Assembly: GCA_947447615.1 (NCBI GenBank)
Contig: CANFJQ010000015.1
Span: forward strand, 1-35,579
From: Comamonadaceae bacterium
Lineage (GTDB): Bacteria > Pseudomonadota > Gammaproteobacteria > Burkholderiales > Burkholderiaceae_C
Reading direction: 5' to 3'
Length of the DNA stretch: 35,579 bases
Both the position numbers and the translations under genes were made by a program. This document shows, in pieces, positions 8,461 to 16,316 of this stretch. Under the pieces are notes generated by a model, which saw nothing but the letters and a program-made list of their open reading frames with translations, did not search any database and was not told the DNA's origin. Every line of letters begins with the position of its first letter. Within the stretch, counting starts at the first letter, position 1.

Positions 8461-9807
8461 TTAAGGTGTGCCGGCCGGGGGCGCAGGCAATTGGTAGCGT
8501 TCGGCCAGCGCCTTGTCCAACATCTGGTCGGAGGGAGTCAGGGCCGGTGGTCGGCAAGTCATGGCTTGTTGCAGTGCTTGCTTGGCCTGCTCATGCTCAC
8601 CGAGCAAAGTTTTTGCATAGGCCAGATGCAGCCAACTGCTGTAGCGCAAGTTTTGTAGTTGCAATACCGCGATGAAATACAGGCTGGCCTGGCGCGGCTG
8701 GTTTTGGTTCAGCAACATCACCCCGAGGCTATGTGCGATGTCCGGTCGCTGGGCGTCGGTCATGCGCTCAAAGCCCATGCGCATCAAGTCCAGGGCTTGG
8801 CCCGCCTCGCCGTTTTGCAGCATGGTCTGGCAGACCTGAAGCAGCATGCCTGGCTCGATGAGCTGGCGTTCAATTTGCTGCGTCATTTCCGTATAGCTGA
8901 AGTAGGGCAGGGCGGTGGGTCGCGCAATGTGCACCAATGGCGCGGCGTCACCGAGCAACCGGGCCATGCGTTGAAAGGTGGAGCCTGAAAACCCTAAGAT
9001 CTGGCTATGGGCCAATATCAGGAGGTCAATCGTCCCTTCGATCATGGCATCGCGGCTGCGCTCTATATTGCCGTAAGACACCCGGCCTTCCTGGTCTTTG
9101 GACAGGCTGATCCAATCTGCCTTGCCTTCCTTTTTCTCTACGTGGTGTGCCTTGGCGCGGGCATGGACATGTGGATGGGCGCAGGCCAGTGCTTCGGCCT
9201 GTGGGTCGTCGGAACACACAAAAAAAACTTCATTCGGATGGCGCTGTACCAGCGATAACACCTCGGCGTCGCTCAGTCCTACGCGCAAGTCGGTGCGACG
9301 CAGGTGCAGGCCGTGGAAGGGCTGCACCAGGGTAGTGGAAATAAACGTTTGCACCGCACTGCGAATTTCTTCACTGAAACGCAAACTGCGCAACGCCGCG
9401 TGCACCAGCGGCTCAGGAATCCAGGGCGCAATAATCGCCGGGTATAAAAATATATCTTTCCCGGCGGGAAGACCGCGTTGCGCAAAGTCTTCCATCGATT
9501 GGTAGTCATAAGCCGACTCAAAGGGCACTTGCAAAAACTGGGCGCCCATGGCGTCATGCAGCATCATTTTTGCGTGGGTAAATTTGCCCGCCAAGGTGTT
9601 CAACGCATCAGTGCGTACGTCAAAGACATTTTCAAAAATGTCCGCAAAGGCCGCACCGCACCAACTGTTGACCGGCCAGTACACGGTCATGGCCAGTTGG
9701 AAACGTTCGGCAATCGCGATAGCCGATACCAAAGCGTTGATGCGGTTGCCTATGCCGCCGTCACAAAAGACATAAATCCGGCGCTGTGTTGGTGTCGGCG
9801 ACGTCAT
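8461..9807 (-). CDS. Putative fucosyltransferase-like GT-B glycosyltransferase with C-terminal TPR-like region
   Basis: ORF 448 aa; N-term GGIGNRINALVSAIAIAERFQ, GLHLRRTDLRVG (HxRRxD-like motif), ILAHSQILGFSGSTFQRMARLLGD. C-term helical repeats ...GEAGQALDLMRMGFERM...NQPRQASLYFIAVLQLQ...GEHEQAKQALQQAM. Confidence 0.6.
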   Translation of the reverse strand: MTSPTPTQRRIYVFCDGGIGNRINALVSAIAIAERFQLAMTVYWPVNSWCGAAFADIFENVFDVRTDALNTLAGKFTHAKMMLHDAMGAQFLQVPFESAYDYQSMEDFAQRGLPAGKDIFLYPAIIAPWIPEPLVHAALRSLRFSEEIRSAVQTFISTTLVQPFHGLHLRRTDLRVGLSDAEVLSLVQRHPNEVFFVCSDDPQAEALACAHPHVHARAKAHHVEKKEGKADWISLSKDQEGRVSYGNIERSRDAMIEGTIDLLILAHSQILGFSGSTFQRMARLLGDAAPLVHIARPTALPYFSYTEMTQQIERQLIEPGMLLQVCQTMLQNGEAGQALDLMRMGFERMTDAQRPDIAHSLGVMLLNQNQPRQASLYFIAVLQLQNLRYSSWLHLAYAKTLLGEHEQAKQALQQAMTCRPPALTPSDQMLDKALAERYQLPAPPAGTP

Positions 9808-9817
9808 AACAGTGGCT

Positions 9818-10468
9818 TCACATCCCCATCCATGCAGCCTGGTAGCCTTGGTAGATGGGTTTTGCGCCTATGTCTTCCATATAGGTTGCGATATATTTGC
9901 CCTTACCGCCAATGCGCTGGGGCGAGACTAGCTTGAGCTGTCCGGCGTCGATATAAAAGGTGGCGCTGGTAGGGGAGTCATCTACCAGCATAAAGGTGTT
10001 GGCGTTGACCAAAGGTGCTACCGCCAGTAGCTCTTTCATGTGGTGCATGGCGCTGTCGTGGGGCTTTTCGACGTCCACGTCAAAAGAGTCGAGGTAGAGC
10101 AGGTCAATATGGGCGTAGGGTTTGATGAGGCCGGCGCACTGGTGGCGCAAAAACGTTACGCTGTCGGATGTGTGCACCTGGATGCGGCTGGAGACAATGC
10201 TTTTGCACATTGAGGTGCTCTCCGGGCTAATGTCCACCGAATGGACAATAGTGCCGGGCACGCACTCGCTGAATTTATCGAACAACACAGTACTTTGGCC
10301 TTCGCCGGTGAAGGTGCCCTGGTTGCGTACACATCCGGTTTCCACAATACAAGCAGGGCGCCCGAGCTTTTCCAAGTGTTCAAAGGCCATACGGAAGGAG
10401 CCTGCGCGGTGTTGTAGCAAAGGCGCGGCAAAGCCGTTGAAATATTCCCAAAAAGCAGCGTAGTTCAT
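9818..10468 (-). CDS. Class I SAM-dependent methyltransferase / CmcI (cephalosporin hydroxylase-like) family protein
   Basis: ORF 216 aa; CIVETGCVRNQGTFTGEGQSTVLFDKFSE..VHSVDISPESTSMCKS...IDLLYLDSFDVDVEKPHDSAMHHMKEL..MLVDDSP. Confidence 0.6.
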   Translation of the reverse strand: MNYAAFWEYFNGFAAPLLQHRAGSFRMAFEHLEKLGRPACIVETGCVRNQGTFTGEGQSTVLFDKFSECVPGTIVHSVDISPESTSMCKSIVSSRIQVHTSDSVTFLRHQCAGLIKPYAHIDLLYLDSFDVDVEKPHDSAMHHMKELLAVAPLVNANTFMLVDDSPTSATFYIDAGQLKLVSPQRIGGKGKYIATYMEDIGAKPIYQGYQAAWMGM

Positions 10469-10494
10469 AGTGTGATTGAAGAAGTGGTGGGGCT

Positions 10495-11415
10495 TTATGG
10501 CATCGAAGGTTTTGCCAGGCCTAGGTCTATTAAAGATTGGCGGATATTGTCTACGTCAAACGCATCTTTGCAGGGGGGCGAGTAGGGGTCGCCCCGGTGG
10601 CATATGACTCCGGTGATGGGCGGCGGGTAATGTTCTTGGCAACCGTAGCAGTCCACCTGAGGCTGAATGGCAATAAAGCGCGCCTGGGGCGGCCGTTCCA
10701 GGGGTTCTCGCAGACGGTGGTGGGCGCTGCTGAACATGGCAATCACCGGCGTATCGGTGCAAGCGGCGACATGCAAAGTGCCCGAGTCTACGCCCACGTA
10801 ACACTTAGCGCCTGCGATGATTTCCCGCAATTCATGGATAGTGAATTTCCCCAGCATATTCAATAATCGGGGGTGGTAATCAAATGCAATTTCATGGGCG
10901 GAGCCCACTTGCACTATTTTGAAATCGGTACATTCCAGCAATATGTCCAGAATTTTTTTCCAGGTGACGTCTGGAAGATTGCGGCTAGGCCAGGTGTCCT
11001 TGCGCATATGGATGACCACGTAGTCGCCAGCAATATCTCCGGCTTGTACCAGTTTCACCCGCTCCCTGTCCGCATCGGAGGGGAATAACTCCAGGCGTTT
11101 ATTTTGAATTTTGTCGGTCGACCCGTGGGAAGTCATCGCATAAGCGTCCACCACATGGACATGTGGCATATTTTCATAGGCTAGGTCTAAATTGATCACC
11201 CGCGCGTAGGGGCCTTTGGCCTCGCTGAAAGTTTGCGGGGTATAAACCCGGCGTACGTAGGGATTGTTTTCAAATATCTCTGGCTTCATGGTCAGTACGT
11301 CGATTTCGCATTGCCCGGCGTAATCCTGATAAAGCTGCCGGATAATCGGCGTAGCAAGTAAGACGTCCCCCAACGCAAGCTGCCGCACCACCATAAAACT
11401 GGGTATTAAACTCAT
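10495..11415 (-). CDS. GT9-family glycosyltransferase (ADP-heptose:LPS heptosyltransferase family)
   Basis: ORF 306 aa; MVVRQLALGDVLLATPIIRQL, YVVIHMRKDTWPSRNLPDVTWKKIL, YVGVDSGTLHVAACTDTPVIAMF. Confidence 0.85.
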   Translation of the reverse strand: MSLIPSFMVVRQLALGDVLLATPIIRQLYQDYAGQCEIDVLTMKPEIFENNPYVRRVYTPQTFSEAKGPYARVINLDLAYENMPHVHVVDAYAMTSHGSTDKIQNKRLELFPSDADRERVKLVQAGDIAGDYVVIHMRKDTWPSRNLPDVTWKKILDILLECTDFKIVQVGSAHEIAFDYHPRLLNMLGKFTIHELREIIAGAKCYVGVDSGTLHVAACTDTPVIAMFSSAHHRLREPLERPPQARFIAIQPQVDCYGCQEHYPPPITGVICHRGDPYSPPCKDAFDVDNIRQSLIDLGLAKPSMP

Positions 11416-11691
11416 TAATGTAACGATTTAAAATATAGAAATTAAACGCAGAGATGGCGATCGTCAACGGTAAAGCCAATTGTATGGAATTTATCTTAAC
11501 CGTCCCGATGAATTTTCTCCTTGGTGATTGCCTATACCTAGCCTGAATTCCAGTTATTGTTGCATTTATTCATGTTTACGCTTGACCAAGGCGCCACGAT
11601 TGGGCAAAGTTACCAGACTGTGTGGGTCCACCGCCTACCATTGGCCCTTTAGCGCAAGGCGTGGCGCTGATATCAAATTGCGGCATACTCT

Positions 11692-12510
11692 TTGGGCGTA
11701 AGCATGTCTCAGCGATTGGCCGCTAAGCGGGCAAACAATGCACAGAAAATGACAACCATGAATACTTATAAATGCCTCGTGTGTGGCCAAGCAGCGCCAC
11801 TTTATGACGTGGTCGATTTCAATAAGAGCTGCGAAGAGTATCGGGGCCAGTTTTTGCCCCTTTCCGGCCACGCGGTTTATTATGCACGGTGCTGTAGCTG
11901 TAATTACACTTTCGCGCCGGAGTTTGCTTCCTGGACCGACCAGGATTTTCTGGAAAAAATCTATAACGATGACTATATCAAGGTAGATCCGGATTATCTG
12001 GATAAGCGGCAGCAAGAAAATGCAGTGATGCTAAATAATTTTTTCGGTGCATACCGCATGCACATTAGGCACTTGGATTATGGCGGAGGTAATGGCAGAC
12101 TAGCGCAATTGCTCAGTGGCGCGCAGTGGCAATCGGTTTCTTACGATCCGTTTCCTAAAAATAATACGCGCTTGTCGGACCTGGGTACCTTCAACTTTAT
12201 TACCGCCTTTGAAGTATTTGAGCATGTACCGGATCCGCATGGGATGATGGAAAATATCTCTAAATTGCTCGAAGGCCAGGATTCCATGGTTTTTTTCTCG
12301 ACCGGTATCTCGGACGGATTAATCAAGGACAAAGAACGTTTGAACTGGTGGTACGCCGCGCCGCGCAATGGCCATATTGGCATTCATACCGCCAAAAGCC
12401 TACAGGTGTTGGGGCAAATGCATAATTTGAATTTCGCCAGTATGGGCACCTCATTTCACGCCTACTACCGCAAATTTCCGCAGTGGGCGGAAAACCTAAC
12501 CAAACTTTGA
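11692..12510 (+). CDS. Class I SAM-dependent methyltransferase with N-terminal Cys cluster; true start may be an internal ATG such as MTTMNTYKCLVCG
   Basis: ORF 272 aa; CLVCGQAAPLYDV...ARCCSCNYTF; LDYGGGNGRLAQLL; FNFITAFEVFEHVPDPHGMMENISKLL. Confidence 0.8.
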   Translation: MGVSMSQRLAAKRANNAQKMTTMNTYKCLVCGQAAPLYDVVDFNKSCEEYRGQFLPLSGHAVYYARCCSCNYTFAPEFASWTDQDFLEKIYNDDYIKVDPDYLDKRQQENAVMLNNFFGAYRMHIRHLDYGGGNGRLAQLLSGAQWQSVSYDPFPKNNTRLSDLGTFNFITAFEVFEHVPDPHGMMENISKLLEGQDSMVFFSTGISDGLIKDKERLNWWYAAPRNGHIGIHTAKSLQVLGQMHNLNFASMGTSFHAYYRKFPQWAENLTKL

Positions 12511-12547
12511 GAATCTCGGACTGCACAGCCGCTAGGAGAAACACGCA

Positions 12548-14359
12548 TTGAACGCTCTTGAAAACTTCGCTGACTGGATCCATCAAGCCTGGCAAGGCAG
12601 CCTGGAATTTTCTGCACTGATCGACGCCGCCTCGCGCCTGGATGCCGCGGGAAAGCGCCCCTTGGCAGCGGTTTTGTACCGCACGTGGTTGTCGCGCAAC
12701 ACCTCTCAGTTCAACCATGTGATCCAGTTCAATCTGGGCGCTACGCTCAGCTTGGAAAAAGACATTGCCGGTTCAGAAGCGGCTTACCGCGAAGCCATCC
12801 GCCTGGCGCCTGGTTTTGTACAGCCGCGTGTCAACTTAGGTACCTTGCTCGAAGGCCAGGGCAAGATTGAAGAGGCCCTCACCGAGTGGCGCTGGGTGAT
12901 TGACCATGTGTCGCCGCAAGACCCAAACAACAAACCCTTGGTGGTTATGGCGCTGAATCAGATGGGCCGGGTACTGGAAATCAACAAACGTTTGGACGAG
13001 GCCTCGGTGGTTTTGACCAAGAGCCTGGCGATTGAGCCCGAGCAGGTCGATGTGTTGCACCATTGGGTATCGCTGCGCCAAAAACAATGTGTATGGCCTA
13101 CCTACATACCGCTGCCCAAGGTCAGCCGCAAATTCATGCAGGACGCCACCTCGGCCTTGTCCATGCTTAGTATTTCAGACGATCCGCAATCCCAGTTGGC
13201 GGCCGCGCGCCGCTACGTCAAGAACAAGCTGAACTCTGACGTGCCCAACTTATCCAACCCCAATGGGTATGGCCATCGCAAAATCCGGATCGGCTACGCT
13301 TCGGGTGACTTCTGCTTGCACCCCGTGTCCCTGCTCACGGTGGAATTATTTGAGCTGCATGACCGCGAAAAGTTTGAGGTCTATGGCTATTGCTGGAGTC
13401 CGGAGGACGGTTCGCCCATGCGCCAGCGTGTCATCAACGCCATGGATAAATTCACCAAAATTCACTCCATGTCGGATGTGGAAGCGGCGCAACTAATTCG
13501 CCGCGACGAGATAGATATTTTGGTTGACTTGCAAGGCCAGACAGCGGGCGCGCGCGCCAATATGCTGGCTTACCGGCCCGCGCCCGTGCAAATCACTTAT
13601 TTGGGATTGCCAGCCACTACAGGCTTACCGTCAATCGACTACGTCATCGCAGATAAATTTTTGACACCCGAAAACGAGGCGCTCAACTATTCCGAGCGCC
13701 CGATATACATGCCCGATGTCTACCAGGTCAGCGACCGCAAGCGCAACGTCGGGCCCAAACCAGGACGCGCCGATTGCAATTTGCCGCCCGAAGGCTTTGT
13801 GTTTTGCACCTTTAATAACAACTACAAATACACGCCGGATGTGTTTGACGCCTGGATGAATATTTTGCGTCGCGTGCCGGGCAGCGTCCTCTTGTTGCTG
13901 GCCGATAACCAATGGTCCGAGGCCAACTTAAAGAAAGAGGCCAAAGCCCGCAAAATTGATCCTAAGCGCCTAGTGTTCGGCCCGCGCCTGTCGCCCGAAA
14001 ATTACCTGGCCCGCTACCAGGTGGCAGACTTGTTCCTCGATAGCTTCCCCTTTAACGCCGGCACTACCGCCAACGATGCGCTGTGGATGGGCTTACCCCT
14101 GCTGACCCTGACCGGGCGCAGCTTTGCCTCGCGTATGGCGGGCGCTTTGCTGACGGCGGCAAAAATGGAATCATTGATTACCTATAACCTCAAGGACTAC
14201 GAGGAAAAAGCCGTGGCCCTTGCAAACGACCCCGCAGAAATGAATCGGCTGCGCGCCCAATTGCAAATAGTGCGCAGCGAAGGCGTGTTGTTTGATACCT
14301 CACGCTTCGTGCGGCACTTGGAAGAGCGCTTATTGCCTCTGGCCAAGCTGGCCGCATAA
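12548..14359 (+). CDS. TPR-containing GT41 glycosyltransferase (O-GlcNAc transferase / SPINDLY-like)
   Basis: ORF 603 aa, TTG start behind aggaga. TPR SEAAYREAIRLAPGFVQPRVNLGTLLEGQGKIEEAL. GT41 catalytic part RKIRIGYASGDFCLHPVSLL...DILVDLQGQTAGARANMLAYRPAPVQITYLGLPATTGLPSIDYVIAD...FNNNYKYTPDVFDAWMNILRRVPGSVLLLL...ADLFLDSFPFNAGTTANDALWMGLPLLTLTGRSFASRM. Confidence 0.93.
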   Translation: MNALENFADWIHQAWQGSLEFSALIDAASRLDAAGKRPLAAVLYRTWLSRNTSQFNHVIQFNLGATLSLEKDIAGSEAAYREAIRLAPGFVQPRVNLGTLLEGQGKIEEALTEWRWVIDHVSPQDPNNKPLVVMALNQMGRVLEINKRLDEASVVLTKSLAIEPEQVDVLHHWVSLRQKQCVWPTYIPLPKVSRKFMQDATSALSMLSISDDPQSQLAAARRYVKNKLNSDVPNLSNPNGYGHRKIRIGYASGDFCLHPVSLLTVELFELHDREKFEVYGYCWSPEDGSPMRQRVINAMDKFTKIHSMSDVEAAQLIRRDEIDILVDLQGQTAGARANMLAYRPAPVQITYLGLPATTGLPSIDYVIADKFLTPENEALNYSERPIYMPDVYQVSDRKRNVGPKPGRADCNLPPEGFVFCTFNNNYKYTPDVFDAWMNILRRVPGSVLLLLADNQWSEANLKKEAKARKIDPKRLVFGPRLSPENYLARYQVADLFLDSFPFNAGTTANDALWMGLPLLTLTGRSFASRMAGALLTAAKMESLITYNLKDYEEKAVALANDPAEMNRLRAQLQIVRSEGVLFDTSRFVRHLEERLLPLAKLAA

Positions 14360-14364
14360 ACACA

Positions 14365-14435
14365 AAAGCCGTTTGGCTTTCAAGCGCAGTGTCGCTGCGC
14401 GTACACCTTGGTGTCGTGCCCGCTTGCGTGCAAGC
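14365..14435. terminator. Cluster of four adjacent perfect short hairpins downstream of the GT41 gene; possible terminator or structured RNA
   Basis: AAAGCC-GTTT-GGCTTT (14365-14380); GCGCAG-TGTCG-CTGCGC (14384-14400); ACACC-TT-GGTGT (14403-14414); GCTTGC-GT-GCAAGC (14422-14435). Confidence 0.45.
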
Positions 14436-14475
14436 CCTTTGCTAGTCTGATCAGGTGTTTAACCGCAGACAGCGC

Positions 14476-14904
14476 TTACTTGCTGCTGGGGTTACCGCAG
14501 GCGGTGTCGCCCGGCTTTTTCCAACAATGGCAGAGGACGGAAAAATCCTTCATTTGGCCTTTTTTCACACCCCCTACGGCGCCCTGGCGGCTCGCGGCGT
14601 TGGGGACATAGAGGCGGGGTAGAAAGCTTTTACTCACGGTTGCGCCGCTGATTAAATGAACGGTAGCGCCGTGGCAGGCCAGCGGTCCGGGCAAATTGTT
14701 TTTTATCTCTACCAATAGCTCGGTATCCGATTGCGTGGACCAGCCGGCGGCATATTGCACTTTTTTGGCTTCCGAGGCCGAAAGCTCCACCTCTTCATAC
14801 AAAGTTTTTCGTTCGAAAGGCGACCAGGATTGCGCCTCCGTACCCACTAGAAGTTGCGCGCACACCAGCCAATGCACAGCGAACAGTAGTCGGGCTGCGC
14901 TCAT
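14476..14904 (-). CDS. Small putative exported protein of unknown function
   Basis: ORF 142 aa with N-terminal hydrophobic segment MSAARLLFAVHWLVCAQLLVGTEAQ and C-terminal LCHCWKKPGDTACGNP. Start overlaps the stop of 14901..15692 by 4 nt. Confidence 0.6.
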   Translation of the reverse strand: MSAARLLFAVHWLVCAQLLVGTEAQSWSPFERKTLYEEVELSASEAKKVQYAAGWSTQSDTELLVEIKNNLPGPLACHGATVHLISGATVSKSFLPRLYVPNAASRQGAVGGVKKGQMKDFSVLCHCWKKPGDTACGNPSSK

Positions 14905-15692
14905 ACCGGCAATGCCGCCAACTCGGCTTCAGTAAACCCGGCGGCGCGGCGCGCGGCAAAGTTAAACGGCGGCTTTAGGGTCGGCGCTTTGTACAAGAGC
15001 GCAGCATCGCGGTAAAAGGCTTCAGCCTGCACGCCACGTTCCCGGCATAGGGTATGGAACCAGTGGTTACCGATTGCCACGTGGCCCACTTCGTCGACCA
15101 GGATACGGTCCAAAATCAGGACTGCCTCTTGGGCATAGGCATAAGGCAAGTTGCGCAGCTTGGCTTGAATGAGCGGGGTGGCGTCCAGGCCGCGGGCCTC
15201 CAGGGTGCGCGGTACCAGCGCCATACGGGCCAACACATCGCACTCGGTAGCGACGCATATGGTCCACAGCCCATCGTGGGCGTCGAAGTCGCCATAGCCA
15301 AACCCCAGGCTGCCCAAATGGTCTTGCAGCAACGAAAAATGCAGCGCCTCCTCACCGGCGACCTTCACCCAATCGCGGTAATAAGCATCGGGCTGTCCGG
15401 CAAAACGCCAGGCAGCATCGAGCGCCAGGTTGATCGCATTAAATTCGATATGCGCGATAGAGTGCACCAAAGCCGCATGCCCGGCCACGGTATGGGGCGA
15501 GCGCTTGGGCACGGCGCGGGGGTGAATCAGCAGCGGGCGGTCCGGTCGGCCTGGCCCCGCGGGTGCGCTAAAAACCGCCGCCACGTCGCAAGCCAGTGCC
15601 CCAGCCTGCGCTGCCAAAGTCCGCACTGCTGCCGCCTTTTGGCCAGGGTCGGCCAGCGTAAATGCGGCCAGGGCGAGTGCGCGAAGTTCCAT
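14901..15692 (-). CDS. DUF455 ferritin-like domain protein
   Basis: ORF 263 aa; HIEFNAINLALDAAWRF, DWVKVAGEEALHFSLLQDHL, ECDVLARMALVPRTLEARGLDATP, ILDRILVDEVGHVAIGNHWF (E/H metal-ligand pattern). Confidence 0.87.
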   Translation of the reverse strand: MELRALALAAFTLADPGQKAAAVRTLAAQAGALACDVAAVFSAPAGPGRPDRPLLIHPRAVPKRSPHTVAGHAALVHSIAHIEFNAINLALDAAWRFAGQPDAYYRDWVKVAGEEALHFSLLQDHLGSLGFGYGDFDAHDGLWTICVATECDVLARMALVPRTLEARGLDATPLIQAKLRNLPYAYAQEAVLILDRILVDEVGHVAIGNHWFHTLCRERGVQAEAFYRDAALLYKAPTLKPPFNFAARRAAGFTEAELAALPV

Positions 15693-15735
15693 CCCTACAA
15701 TTCTAGGTACCTTGCAACCCTTTTTAGGAATTCTC

Positions 15736-16260
15736 GTGGCCGTTTACGAACTCGATCAGATCAGTCCTACCATCCCCGACTCGGCCTATGTGGCCGACAG
15801 CGCCCAGGTCATGGGCAATGTGCAGATGGGCGAGCACAGCAGCATCTGGTTTGCTGTGGTCGTGCGGGGCGATACCGAGCACATCCATATCGGCGAGGGC
15901 AGCAATGTGCAGGACGCCAGCGTGCTGCATGCGGACTTTGGCGTACCGCTGACCATCGGCAACTACGTGACCGTGGGGCACAAGGTCATGCTGCACGGTT
16001 GCACGATTGGTGATGGAAGCCTGATCGGCATGGGCGCCATCATTCTTAACAACGCCAAGATCGGCAAGAACTGCCTGGTCGGCGCAGGTTCGCTGGTGAC
16101 CGAAGGCAAATCCTTCCCCGAGGGCTCCGTCATCATGGGCAGCCCTGCAAAAGTGGTGCGCAATCTGAGCCCCGAGCAAATACAAGGCATGCGCCTGACA
16201 GCCGAGCATTACATCGAGAATGCTTTGCGTTACAAAGCTTCATTCAACAAAATTGCCTAA
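15736..16260 (+). CDS. Gamma-carbonic anhydrase-like left-handed beta-helix protein
   Basis: From GTG at 15736: MAVYELDQISPTIPDSAYVADSAQVMGNVQMGEHSSIWFAVVVRGDTEHIHIGEGSNVQDASVLHADFGVPLTIGNYVTVGHKVMLHGCTIGDGSLIGMGAIILNNAKIG. The ORF track starts at 15712. Confidence 0.92.
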   Translation: MAVYELDQISPTIPDSAYVADSAQVMGNVQMGEHSSIWFAVVVRGDTEHIHIGEGSNVQDASVLHADFGVPLTIGNYVTVGHKVMLHGCTIGDGSLIGMGAIILNNAKIGKNCLVGAGSLVTEGKSFPEGSVIMGSPAKVVRNLSPEQIQGMRLTAEHYIENALRYKASFNKIA

Positions 16261-16316
16261 GTCTTTGCATTTGCGCATACCCGGTCCGACCGGCCAGACA
16301 TTTTCCGGAGCCTATA

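Noticed and set aside
11416-11691. Sigma54-type promoter (TGGC...TTGC) upstream of the Cys-cluster methyltransferase
   Set aside because: Spacing between the GG and GC elements does not match the -24/-12 consensus.
4907-14359. Standard O-antigen/capsule locus
   Set aside because: No wzx/wzy, ABC exporter, initiating transferase or nucleotide-sugar genes are visible within the window. The upstream side of the octad gene is not visible, so this is provisional.
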